A stretch of DNA of 64,000 nt, taken from Opitutus terrae PB90-1 (GTDB lineage: Bacteria; Verrucomicrobiota; Verrucomicrobiia; Opitutales; Opitutaceae). Shown here piece after piece: positions 40,494 to 48,548 of this stretch. Below the pieces are notes generated by a model, which was given only the letters and a program-made list of their open reading frames with translations, ran no database searches and was not told the origin of the DNA. A program made the position numbers and the translations under genes. The stretch lies in the NCBI RefSeq assembly GCF_000019965.1, contig NC_010571.1, positions 2,365,001-2,429,000 on the forward strand. Reading direction: 5' to 3'. The stretch's first letter is position 1. The number at the start of each line of letters is the position of its first letter.

Positions 40494-41705
40494 ATGTCCT
40501 ACCACGATAACCGCACAGCCTGGTTCGAGGGCCAAGGGCTGTGGCAGCACATTCCCGAATCCGACTGGCGCGACTGGACGTGGCAGTTGAAGAACCGGCT
40601 CACCAGCGTGGCCGAGCTCGAGCGTTACATGACCCTGACGCCCGAGGAGAAGGCCGGGTGCCTGTTCGCGAATCACAAACTGTCGCTCGCGATCACGCCC
40701 TACTTCTTCAATCTCATCGACCGCGAGGATCCGAACTGCCCGATTCGCAAGCAGGTGATCCCGCGGGCTGGCGAGATGCAGGTTTCGGCCGAGGAGCAGC
40801 TCGACTCGCTGGGCGAGGACGCGCATTCGCCGGTGCCCGGACTGGTGCATCGGTATCCCGATCGCGTGCTGTTCCTCGTCACGGATCGCTGCGCCTCCTA
40901 TTGCCGCTACTGCACGCGCAGCCGACTGGTATCGAACGCGCAGGACTACAATTTCCATCCGGAATACGAGCAGGGCCTTCGCTACATCGAGGCGCACCCG
41001 GAGGTGCGCGACGTGCTGCTCTCGGGCGGCGATCCGTTGCTCCTGTCCGACCGGAAGCTCGAGCATCTGATCAGCCGGCTGCGGGCGATCCCGCATGTGG
41101 AGTTCATCCGGATCGGCTCGCGGATTCCCGTTTTCCTGCCGCAACGGATTACGCCGGAGCTGTGCGAGGTTTTCAAAAAACACGGCCCGATCTGGATGAG
41201 CATCCACGTGAATCACCCGAAGGAGGCCACCGCCGAACTCAAGCAGGCGTGCGATCGGCTGTCGTTCGCCGGCGTGCCACTGGGCAATCAGAGCGTTTTG
41301 CTCAAGGGCGTGAACGATGACGCCGAGGTGATGAAGGCGCTCGTGCACCGGCTGCTGCGGATGCGGGTGCGGCCCTACTATCTCTACCAGATGGATCTGA
41401 TCACGGGCGGGTCGCACTTCAAAGTCGATGTGCGCAAGGGCATCGAGATCATCCAGGCGCTGCGCGGGCATACCACGGGCTACGCCATCCCGCAGTACGT
41501 GATCGATGCGCCCGGCGGCGGCGGCAAAGTGCCGATCAATCCGGATTACCTCGAAAAAATCACCGACGAGGAAGTGGTGTTTCGGAATTTCGAAGGCCGA
41601 CGGTTTACGTATCCGCTGAAGAGCACGCCTGTGCCTTCACCGGCGGGCGCACCCTCTGCCGAGCCGGTCTCCGAGCCGGTCGCACTGCCGGCAATCCGAC
41701 CGTAG
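40494..41705 (+). CDS. kamA: L-lysine 2,3-aminomutase (radical SAM)
   Basis: 403 residues. The radical-SAM cluster motif is DRCASYCRYCTRSRLV near 131-142 (C-x3-C-x2-C), followed by LLSGGDPLLLSDRKL, HVEFIRIGSRIPVF and the PLP/substrate regions GVPLGNQSVLLKGVND and VRPYYLYQMDLITGGSHFKV, with the PLP lysine in GGGGKVP near 346. These match lysine 2,3-aminomutase closely, including the C-terminal extension that distinguishes it from the shorter EpmB. The product, beta-lysine, enters lysine fermentation or serves as an osmolyte precursor (N-acetyl-beta-lysine) or in EF-P modification. None of those partner genes is in the window, so the pathway is open. Confidence 0.9.
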   Translation: MSYHDNRTAWFEGQGLWQHIPESDWRDWTWQLKNRLTSVAELERYMTLTPEEKAGCLFANHKLSLAITPYFFNLIDREDPNCPIRKQVIPRAGEMQVSAEEQLDSLGEDAHSPVPGLVHRYPDRVLFLVTDRCASYCRYCTRSRLVSNAQDYNFHPEYEQGLRYIEAHPEVRDVLLSGGDPLLLSDRKLEHLISRLRAIPHVEFIRIGSRIPVFLPQRITPELCEVFKKHGPIWMSIHVNHPKEATAELKQACDRLSFAGVPLGNQSVLLKGVNDDAEVMKALVHRLLRMRVRPYYLYQMDLITGGSHFKVDVRKGIEIIQALRGHTTGYAIPQYVIDAPGGGGKVPINPDYLEKITDEEVVFRNFEGRRFTYPLKSTPVPSPAGAPSAEPVSEPVALPAIRP

Positions 41706-41810
41706 CCGCGGCATTTGCGCCACGGTTCGCCCGGGGCAGCCATGCCGCCCGAGTCCGCTGCGTGAGAGCACGCGCTCCGGCTTTCGATTGGTGGCGAGAC
41801 GAAGGGAGGC

Positions 41811-42686
41811 TCAGCCGCCTGCGGCCGCGGGAGCCGCGGCTGGCGCGGGGACGCGCACCGGCTTGGCGGGTCTGCGGATCCACCGCTGGGCGTCGAGCGC
41901 GGCCTTCACGGCGAATTTCGGAAGGGCCGTGGCCGCGCGCAGGATCGCGTCGCCGGCGCGACTGACGAGGAACATGTTGCTGCGCACGAGATGTTGCGCG
42001 TTCGGCCAGACGATCCGCACGTCGTGTTGCGCGTTTACGCGGCGACCGAGATCGGCCAAGTCGGTGTGCCGCCCGTGCAGCATCCGAACCGGGGCCCAAA
42101 TGCGGGCGAGCTGCGGGCAGGTGAGCCGGAAGTTATATTCCGGCGCCAGGACATAGATCCGCAGGTCCGAGTAAAAAAGCCGCCGCTGAAACACCGCCTG
42201 ATCGTGCATGTGTCTCGGCGCACCCGCCGCGGTGAAGCCCTTCTCGTAGTCATCGAACCATTCGGTGAAAAACTGCCGGACCTTCGCATTGTTCCGATAC
42301 GCGATCAGTCCGGTGTTCAGCTGCTGGAACGCGGCCGGCACGCGGGGGATTTCGCACCAGAAAGGATCCGGCGCCGCGGCGAGATCGAAACGCTCCAGCA
42401 CATCGAACACATCCAGCATCGGCGCGGCGAAGACCGTGTCCGTGTCGACGAAGATCGTGCGCTCGAACGGCGTGCGTGACAGCGGCGGAATCTTTTCGAA
42501 GAAATTCCGATAGGGCTTCTCGATTCGCTCGACGAGGTCGAAGTGTTCCCGCACCCGCTCGGGTGCGTCGGTAAAACAGCAGGTGCGGGCCGAAGGCATG
42601 TGGGCCCGCAGCGATGCGACCGAGCGGAGCGCTTCGCGGACGAATTTCTCGCCGGTAGCGATGTAGAGAAAGCCGGTTTCGTTCAT
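41811..42686 (-). CDS. GT-A-like glycosyltransferase
   Basis: 291 residues from the ATG at 42686, chosen because a GGAG lies 9 nt before it. A longer frame adds nine residues. The sequence starts with a Rossmann-like GFLYIATGEKFVREALRSVA, has a DxD metal/nucleotide-sugar motif in TIFVDTDTVFAAPMLDVFD near 90, and a middle with FQQLNTGLIAYRNNAKVRQF and DQAVFQRRLFYSD, all typical of small GT-A proteins (nucleotide-diphospho-sugar transferase type). The last 60 residues are basic and end in an Ala/Pro-rich tail. Donor and acceptor are unknown. It stands alone, with a long non-coding region upstream. Confidence 0.75.
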   Translation of the reverse strand: MNETGFLYIATGEKFVREALRSVASLRAHMPSARTCCFTDAPERVREHFDLVERIEKPYRNFFEKIPPLSRTPFERTIFVDTDTVFAAPMLDVFDVLERFDLAAAPDPFWCEIPRVPAAFQQLNTGLIAYRNNAKVRQFFTEWFDDYEKGFTAAGAPRHMHDQAVFQRRLFYSDLRIYVLAPEYNFRLTCPQLARIWAPVRMLHGRHTDLADLGRRVNAQHDVRIVWPNAQHLVRSNMFLVSRAGDAILRAATALPKFAVKAALDAQRWIRRPAKPVRVPAPAAAPAAAGG

Positions 42687-43080
42687 GGGAGTAAACTCCA
42701 TCATAGACCCCAAAAACCACGCTGGTGCCGCGTCCGAGTTCTCTTGCTCCCGCTCGGGTGTGGAATCCCGGTCATATCGTCACCCGGCGATCGTGCAGCC
42801 CAGGATCTTTGGGTGCGCGGAGCTTGGCGGGGCAGCTCCTGGCGTCGTATCCGTTCATCGCTCCGCCCGCTCGCGCCAAACTTTGTTTGGGCGACGATCG
42901 CACGCTGGATTTTAATTGCTGATTTTTAACGACTTGTCGTTCGCTAAAAATTATCGCCGACGAACTTCGGCTTTTTTTGAGCGTTTTGAATCAGCCCCCG
43001 TCTATCTTTGTGTAGTCAGCACTGTCCGCAAGGGCGGTGATGTTTGTAGTTCTTACGGTTTGCTTGGTGTTAGGTCACTC

Positions 43081-43104
43081 GAGCCGCTCCGCAAGGAGCG
43101 GCTC
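43081..43104. repeat. Perfect GNRA-capped hairpin
   Basis: GAGCCGCTCC-GCAA-GGAGCGGCTC: a perfect 10-bp stem capped by a GCAA tetraloop, followed by CTGTTTTGG on the plus strand. It may be a terminator or a structural part of a small RNA. Confidence 0.6.
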
Positions 43105-43136
43105 CTGTTTTGGTGGCTTTCTTACCCAAAAAAGAA

Positions 43137-43169
43137 GACCGGCGGCCTTTGCGGGCCGCCGGTCTTTTT
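43137..43169. terminator. Strong bidirectional terminator
   Basis: GACCGGCGGCC (43137-43147), loop TTTGCG, GGCCGCCGGTC (43154-43164): a perfect 11-bp GC-rich stem with T5 on the plus-strand side and AAAAAAGAA on the other side. It lies 68 bp beyond the stop of the secreted-protein gene at 43233-45056 on the minus strand. Confidence 0.85.
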
Positions 43170-43232
43170 GATTTGCGAGCGTGGTGACCTCACGCTGCGA
43201 GCCTATCGCTTGATGGTAGGTTGGACCTGCGA

Positions 43233-45056
43233 TCAGTTAACGTTCGTGGAATTGAGCAGGAAAGGATAACCGGCGAAGGGGACTTCGCCTGCGAACTCGA
43301 ACGGAGCTTTCCCGTCCGCGCCGCAGCCATAGACCTTGTTGTTCCGTTTATCGGTGATCTTGCCCACGCGGTAGCTGATCATCTTCTTGCCGCGGAAATC
43401 CGCGACCGACACGATGGGCCCGCGGACCGCGGTGCTGACCGCGACCGGATCGCCCATGCGCTTGTCCTTGATGGTGCGGTAAACCGCGCCCTTGCCCTCG
43501 AACGTGACCGCGGCGACGACCTTCCGATCGCCGCGAACGGCGATGTAGAAGAGGTTGTTCAGGAAATCCGGATCGGTTTGCTCGCCGTCGACGGAGGGCA
43601 GCAACGGCAGGGTGCCGCTTTCGCCACGGCGGGTGAAAGCCATGCTCACCGGATTGCGACCGACGTTGAACGTGCCGGCGATGCGGAGCGTGCCTTTCCG
43701 TTCCCACGACCACCGCTTCATGATCGACGATGTGTCGATGATCGAAATCGTGCCATCGCGTGAGGCGACGTGAGCCTTGTAGTAATCCTTGGTCCAGCGG
43801 ATCAGCCGGTGCCCCGCGAGCACGGCGGTGGGCTCCTTGACCGTGGTCGACCAGACAACCTTGGGAGTGATCGAGGGCTTCACCGCAAAGGTCTGCGGGA
43901 ACTGGCTGCCGCCGGTGCCGCGCGCCGCGAGCGTCGACTTGAACCTCGAGACCGAGCTCAGGTAACTCTCGCGCATGTAAGTGAACAGGGGCGTGAGATC
44001 GACGATCGCGACCTTGTTGTCGAACTGCGAGGAGACGATCGCGTAGCCACCGGTGGCCACGACGCCTTTCCAGGAGCCGCTGTAGACATTCTTCCGGTGG
44101 CCGTCGTTATCGAGCTTGATCTGGCTGAGCACGAGCCCGCCCGTTTGCGAAGGACCGCTCCACCAACCGTTGCTGGCGGCGGCGACGGCTGTCGGCGTCT
44201 TCATCGGCAGGTCGATGTAACCGAGCAGCTTGAATGCCGACCAGCTGCCTTGATTGGGCATCCCCATGTATGGCCAGGTGTGAAAAGGGATGTATTTCCC
44301 CTCGAGAGCGAAGACGGCGAGCTGGCCTTTTTTCGCATTGGTGTCCCACACGGTCACCAGCGCGAATTCGTTGGCCGTCGTCGCGGCAATCGCCGTCGGA
44401 CGCTTGTTGCTCGAGAATTTGAAACCCGGATAGGGGCGATCTTTGTCGCCGCGGCTTGTCTGGGTGCCGGCGACGGCGAGGTAGCCCTTGCGATAAAGCA
44501 CCAGCGCCTCGTTGGTCTGCATGCCGTAGTTGCGCACCATCGCGATGGGATGTACGGGAAGCTCACCAAACAGCGTCTTGTAGCCCGGCTCCCGGGTCTG
44601 CAGGTCCGGATGCGGCTTGTTGGTCCAATCGAGCCGCGGGCTGATCGCGAAGACCTTGTCGTAGTAGGCATAGGTCTGAATCCGATCGAGACCGGGATCG
44701 GTCGACGTCGTCGGCGCATAGCCGACTTGGCCGGCGTCGCTCCAGTAGTCACCGTCCGTCTGGGGCTTGGAGCCGAGCTCGTAAGGGTTGGTCCGGATGT
44801 AGCCGGAGGTGCGGGTGTAGGAAGGCGGCCGGTAGAGCGTGGGGCGGTCGTCTTTGGCCGTCGGGCTCAGGTCAAGGAAACCCGGCCCGAGCCGTTTCTC
44901 CATGGTAGCTTTGTCGTAGCTGTTAGCGAAAAGGTTGTAGGTGGTAAGATTCAGCGCCCCGGTCGAGGTATACATGGACTGGGCTTTGGCGGGGGCGGCC
45001 CAGAGAGTGAGGAAGAGGTGACCGGCGACGACAGCGACGAAACAGCGTTGGAGCAT
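43233..45056 (-). CDS. Secreted protein, paralogue A (unknown family)
   Basis: 607 residues with a signal peptide (about 1-25, ending APAKAQS). The mature part has a start NLTTYNLFANSYDKATMEKR, then many tyrosine/proline-rich stretches (DRPTLYRPPSYTRTSGYIRT, DGDYWSDAGQVGYAP) and a repeated pattern of short beta segments of the kind seen in beta-propellers (for example ATGGYAIVSSQFDNKVAIVD, AHVASRDGTISIIDT, NLFYIAVRGDRKVVAAVTFE). It ends in a GCGADGKAPFEFAGEVPFAG segment. No family is recognised; my best guess is a periplasmic or surface-bound propeller. It is clearly paralogous over its whole mature length to the C-terminal two thirds of the next gene. Each gene has its own terminator and shares an upstream palindrome, so they are separate units under common control. 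Confidence 0.8.
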   Translation of the reverse strand: MLQRCFVAVVAGHLFLTLWAAPAKAQSMYTSTGALNLTTYNLFANSYDKATMEKRLGPGFLDLSPTAKDDRPTLYRPPSYTRTSGYIRTNPYELGSKPQTDGDYWSDAGQVGYAPTTSTDPGLDRIQTYAYYDKVFAISPRLDWTNKPHPDLQTREPGYKTLFGELPVHPIAMVRNYGMQTNEALVLYRKGYLAVAGTQTSRGDKDRPYPGFKFSSNKRPTAIAATTANEFALVTVWDTNAKKGQLAVFALEGKYIPFHTWPYMGMPNQGSWSAFKLLGYIDLPMKTPTAVAAASNGWWSGPSQTGGLVLSQIKLDNDGHRKNVYSGSWKGVVATGGYAIVSSQFDNKVAIVDLTPLFTYMRESYLSSVSRFKSTLAARGTGGSQFPQTFAVKPSITPKVVWSTTVKEPTAVLAGHRLIRWTKDYYKAHVASRDGTISIIDTSSIMKRWSWERKGTLRIAGTFNVGRNPVSMAFTRRGESGTLPLLPSVDGEQTDPDFLNNLFYIAVRGDRKVVAAVTFEGKGAVYRTIKDKRMGDPVAVSTAVRGPIVSVADFRGKKMISYRVGKITDKRNNKVYGCGADGKAPFEFAGEVPFAGYPFLLNSTNVN

Positions 45057-45155
45057 TACACAGGTTGGTTTTTTTGGTTCTGGGTTAAGAAGCCGGACCT
45101 GGTGCCCCGGATAAGAACAACCTGATGCGGCATGGGAAGTCTCTTCTTAGTAAAA

Positions 45156-45180
45156 ACCGGGTAAGTTACCCGACCCGCAC
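45156..45180 (-). promoter_or_regulatory. Palindromic element upstream of paralogue A
   Basis: The minus strand reads GTCGGGTAACTTACCCG followed by GTTTTT, about 100 nt before the ATG. The core CGGGTAA / TTACCCG is an inverted repeat. The same element, with two or three changes, is found about 90 nt before paralogue B (48189-48213), and nowhere else that I noticed. Confidence 0.55.
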
Positions 45181-45394
45181 CGTAGGTGAATCTACGATAC
45201 GTCGCCCGGGATTCCGCCGGTGGGGCGAGCCTCAGGGTTTCGGCCGGGTAGGCGCGGGGTAGACCTGAAGCGCGGAACCATGGAACCCGGGTGTCCGGTT
45301 TACACCAACAGGCGTCGGAAGGTTCCACTGAGTTTTTTCACCGTGGAAATTTTATGACGGCCGGATACCGCGCGGCGCCGGGGCGCGGCGACGC

Positions 45395-45429
45395 AAAAAA
45401 CCCGAGGGCGTCGGGCCCTCGGGTTTCTT
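45395..45429. terminator. Terminator of paralogue B
   Basis: CCCGAGGGC (45401-45409), loop GTCGG, GCCCTCGGG (45415-45423), with AAAAAA before it and TTTCTT after. On the minus strand the stem is followed by six T. It lies about 54 bp beyond the stop of paralogue B. Confidence 0.85.
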
Positions 45430-45482
45430 CCCAGTCGCGGCAACTCGGCGCCGCTATCGCTTGTGACGAGCTGGACCCGCGA

Positions 45483-48101
45483 TCAGTTGGTGTTGGCGGA
45501 GTTGACGAGGAAAGGATGGCCCGCGAACGGCAGCTCACCGGCGAGCTCGAAGGGGTCGGTGCCATCGGCGCCGCAACCGTAGATCTTGTCGTTGCGGGTG
45601 TCGTTGATGCGGCCCACGCGGAAACTCAGGATCTTCTTGCCGCGGAAATCGGCGACGGAAACGATCGGCCCGCGAATCGCGGTGCTGACGGCGACCGGAT
45701 CGCCCATGCGCACATCGCGAATGGTACGATAGATCGCGCCCTTGCCTTCGAACGTCACGGCCGCGACGACCTTCCGCTCGCCGCGCACGGCGATGTACAG
45801 GAGGTTGTTGCGGGTGTCGGTGACTTGCTTGCCGTCGACGTAGGGGATCAGCGGCAGGTTCGAGTCACTCCGACGGGCAAGGCACATGTCGACCGGATTG
45901 GCGCCGACATTGAACGTGCCGGTGATCCGCAGCGCGCCCAGGCGCTCCCACGAACTGCGCTTCATCAGCGAGCTCGTGTCGATGATGCTGATCGTGCCGT
46001 CGCGCGACGCGACATAGGCCTTGAAATAATCCTTGGTCCAACGATCGAGCTTCAAGCCCGCGAGCACGGCGGTGGGCTCGGCGACGGTCTCCGTCCACAC
46101 GACCTTGGGAGTGATCTGTGGCTTCACCGTGAACGCCTCGGGGAAGTTCGCGTCACCGGTACCACGGGCGGCCATCGTGCGCTTGAAGCTTTCCGCGGAG
46201 CTGAGGTAGCTCTCGCGCATGTAGCTCAGCAGCGGGGTGAGATCGACCATGGCGACCTTGTTGTCGTGCTGCGACGCCACCAGGGCATAGCCGCTTTTTG
46301 CGACCACCGCAGTCCACGCGCCGCTGTACACGTTGAGCCGGTGCTTGTCGTAGGAGAGGTCGATCTGGCTCAGCACGAGTCCGCCGGTCTGCGACGGGCC
46401 GCTCCACCACGCGTTGCTCGCGGCGGCCACGGCGGTCGGGGTCGTCATCGGCAGGTCCACATAACCGAGGAGCTTGAAGGCCGACCAGCTGCCCTGGTTC
46501 GCCAGCCCCATGTAGGGCCAGGTGTGGAAGGGAAGGTATTTCCCTTCGAGGGCGATCACCGCGAGCTGGCCTTTCTTCAGCTCGGTGTCCCAGATCGTGA
46601 CGAGCGCGAACTCACACGCGGTCGTGATGGCGATGGCGGTCGGCACCTTGTGGGCGGGGAATTTCAGTCCGGGATAAGGACGCTCGTTCGAGCCCCGGCT
46701 GGTCTGCATGCCGGCGACGCCGAGCAGCCCGCCACGGTAGAGGACGAGCGCCTCGTTCTGCTGCATGCCATAGCTGCGCACCATCGCGACAGGCTGCATC
46801 GGGTTGGTCCCGAACAGCGTCTGGTAGTAGGAGTCGCGGGTCTGCGGCTCGGGGTGCGGACGGCCGCTGGCCCAGTCCAACCGCGGGCTGATGGCGAAGA
46901 CTTTGTCGTAGTAAGCGTAGGTCTGGATGCGGTCGAGACCGGGATCGTTCACCGGGTCGTCGGGAATGTAGCCGACTTGACCGCTGTCACTCCAGTAGTC
47001 GCCGTCAGTCGTGGGGTTGGTGCCGAGCTCGTAAGGATTCGTGCGGGGATAGCCGCTGACGCGGGAATAGGACGGTGGACGATAGAGCGTCGGCCGATCT
47101 TCCGGTGTATTGACGTGGAGGTCAGCGAATGCCGGCCCGAGGCGTTTCTCCATGGTCAGCTCGTCGTACGACTGCGCGAACGCCTCGTAGGCCGAGAGGT
47201 TCAGGGCGCCGTTGCTGCCATACATCTTGAACGGCTCGAACACGACCTTCGGCGTCTGACAGACCTCGAAGGAGACCTCGAGCGTGGCGCCGGGCGTGCC
47301 GGAGCGATTCGCTTTCGGGTACGGCACCGCGCGGAGGGTGTGCGTGCCGAGCGCGGGGGTCCACGCGTAGAACCGGCCGGAGTCGTCGGCGGCGAGGGCG
47401 TAGGGGGCGACGTTCTCGCACCGCACGAACTTGCCATCGAGGTAGAACGCCACGCTGCCGACTTTGCCGCTGACGTCGGCGCGCACATTGAGCGCCGAGC
47501 CGCAGGTTGAGAGCACGATGGGATCATCCGCCTGAAGGGGATGCAGCTCCTGCTGAGTGGTCGTGTTGATCAGCATCAGCGTGGTCACGGCCAAACCGGT
47601 CGGGGTCGGCGTGGGTGCAGGCGCAACCACGGGCTCCTCCGTAATCGGCGCCGGGGCCACGGGTGCATCGGCGAGAACTTCCAGCACCACCTCTTTGGCG
47701 ACGCCGGCCGTGCCGCTGCGGTTGGCGCCGGAATACGCGACCGCGCGCAGCGTGCTCTTGCCGAGCGGCGGCGTCCACTTGCGGTAAACGCCGGAGTCGT
47801 CGGCGGCGAACGCGTAGGGCGCGAGGTTCTCCGTGCGGATGTGTGATCCGTTCAGGTAAAAGGCGACGCAGCCAGCGCTGCCGCTCACCTCCGCGCGCAC
47901 ATTGAGCGCTTTGCCGTCGACGGACAGCACGATCGTGCTGCTGGCGTCGAGCACGCGTAGATCGCGTTGCGCGGCCGCATCAATCAGCGTGAGCGTCGCG
48001 ACCGCCGGACCCGTGGACGTCTGGGCGGATGCGAAATTATACAGTGCGCTGGCGAACGCGAAGGTCGCGAGCACAGTTCGAAGCAGAGGAACATTAGGCA
48101 T
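45483..48101 (-). CDS. Secreted protein, paralogue B with two N-terminal Ig-like repeats
   Basis: 872 residues from ATG at 48101; the frame is open 37 codons further upstream, but the signal peptide (LLRTVLATFAFASALYNFAS) fits this start. Two tandem domains of about 105 residues follow at about 28-135 and 155-260, each with the pattern LNVRAEVSG / VAFYLNG / ENLAPYAFAADDSG / TLRAVAYSGANRSGT, an Ig-like domain common in secreted proteins of Verrucomicrobiota and Bacteroidota. An Ala/Pro linker separates them. From about 270 on, the sequence follows paralogue A closely (YDELTMEKRLGPAFAD, RVSGYPRTNPYELG, ISPRLDW, SRDGTISIIDTSS, GCGADGTDPFELAGELPFAG). Function is unknown. Probably a surface or periplasmic protein, with the Ig-like part as stalk or binding module. 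Confidence 0.8.
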   Translation of the reverse strand: MPNVPLLRTVLATFAFASALYNFASAQTSTGPAVATLTLIDAAAQRDLRVLDASSTIVLSVDGKALNVRAEVSGSAGCVAFYLNGSHIRTENLAPYAFAADDSGVYRKWTPPLGKSTLRAVAYSGANRSGTAGVAKEVVLEVLADAPVAPAPITEEPVVAPAPTPTPTGLAVTTLMLINTTTQQELHPLQADDPIVLSTCGSALNVRADVSGKVGSVAFYLDGKFVRCENVAPYALAADDSGRFYAWTPALGTHTLRAVPYPKANRSGTPGATLEVSFEVCQTPKVVFEPFKMYGSNGALNLSAYEAFAQSYDELTMEKRLGPAFADLHVNTPEDRPTLYRPPSYSRVSGYPRTNPYELGTNPTTDGDYWSDSGQVGYIPDDPVNDPGLDRIQTYAYYDKVFAISPRLDWASGRPHPEPQTRDSYYQTLFGTNPMQPVAMVRSYGMQQNEALVLYRGGLLGVAGMQTSRGSNERPYPGLKFPAHKVPTAIAITTACEFALVTIWDTELKKGQLAVIALEGKYLPFHTWPYMGLANQGSWSAFKLLGYVDLPMTTPTAVAAASNAWWSGPSQTGGLVLSQIDLSYDKHRLNVYSGAWTAVVAKSGYALVASQHDNKVAMVDLTPLLSYMRESYLSSAESFKRTMAARGTGDANFPEAFTVKPQITPKVVWTETVAEPTAVLAGLKLDRWTKDYFKAYVASRDGTISIIDTSSLMKRSSWERLGALRITGTFNVGANPVDMCLARRSDSNLPLIPYVDGKQVTDTRNNLLYIAVRGERKVVAAVTFEGKGAIYRTIRDVRMGDPVAVSTAIRGPIVSVADFRGKKILSFRVGRINDTRNDKIYGCGADGTDPFELAGELPFAGHPFLVNSANTN

Positions 48102-48188
48102 GTCTCGGAAGTTGAGGTTGAGTCGCGCGGCGCCGGACGAGCCGCCGACGGGTCCTCCTATCGGTCGCTCACAGAAAATCCCGCGGTC

Positions 48189-48213
48189 AAAAACGAGTAA
48201 GTTCCCCGACACG
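48189..48213 (-). promoter_or_regulatory. Palindromic element upstream of paralogue B
   Basis: The minus strand reads GTCGGGGAACTTACTCG followed by TTTTTG, matching the element at 45156-45180 in sequence and distance to the start. It is followed further upstream by a CCGATAC / GTATCGG hairpin at about 48229-48245, as paralogue A also has a small hairpin there. Confidence 0.55.
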
Positions 48214-48374
48214 AAGGAACAGAGAATCCCCGATACCTCGTATCGGTGAAAAAACTCTGAAGGCCGGCCCAGGCGACCGGCCTCGCGGACCCGCGAGCCT
48301 CGCGTCTCGTCAAGCGACGCCGTCCACGAAGAAGTGCTTGCGCCCGCGGCCTGGCCGCGCGTTGTATGCGTTCG

Positions 48375-48475
48375 CCTGTAGGGGTGTCCTCCGCGGAGGG
48401 CTGAGATTGCGGCGCGCTCGGCTGCTCGACCCTTCGAACCTGAAACGGCTCATACCGACGAAGGAAACAGCAGGC
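48375..48475 (+). ncRNA. TPP (thiamine pyrophosphate) riboswitch
   Basis: The THI-box landmarks are all present in order on the plus strand: AGGGGTGTCC (48379-48388), GGAGGGCTGAGATTGC around 48395-48410, a variable stem, then ACCCTTCGAACCTGAAACGG (48429-48448) and CTCATACCGACGAAGGAAAC (48449-48468). GCUGAGA, ACCUGA and the ACCGACGNAGG segment are the conserved TPP-binding core. The stretch to the start codon at 48549 holds further stems (CAGGCGC / GCGCCTG at about 48471-48496, and GGGGCG / CGCCCC) without a U tract, so control is more likely at translation than at termination. Confidence 0.95.
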
Positions 48476-48548
48476 GCCGTGAGTCGCGCCTGGGGCGCAC
48501 ACGCCGCCCCTTCACTCGGGAGACCGATTCCGGTCGGGCATTCCAACC

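Larger units (their letters stand above)
42687..43232. other. 546-bp non-coding region with hairpins, possibly a small RNA
   Basis: Part of this stretch (about 42900-43080) is clearly AT-richer than the surroundings. It contains a GCCGA...TCGGC stem followed by seven T at about 42958-42980, a perfect 10-bp stem with a GCAA loop (43081-43104), and a strong terminator (43137-43169). A 117-residue open frame crosses both hairpins and is unlikely to be coding. The order stem-plus-T's, structured stretch, terminator would fit a small RNA on the plus strand at roughly 42985-43170. No known RNA family is recognised. Confidence 0.4.
45057..45482. other. 426-bp region upstream of paralogue A: control elements
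   Basis: Contains, from right to left on the minus strand, the terminator of paralogue B (45395-45423), a hairpin CGTAG...CTACG at about 45182-45197, and the palindromic element at 45156-45180, about 100 nt before the start codon. No open reading frame here looks real. Confidence 0.5.

Noticed and set aside
40353-41471. N-terminal extension of the carA frame
   Set aside because: The frame is open upstream of 40352 only because it is antisense to kamA. CarA homology starts at the ATG at 40352.
42916-43269. 117-residue plus-strand ORF
   Set aside because: It runs through two strong hairpins, one of them a clear terminator, and shows no protein-like features. The region is more likely non-coding.
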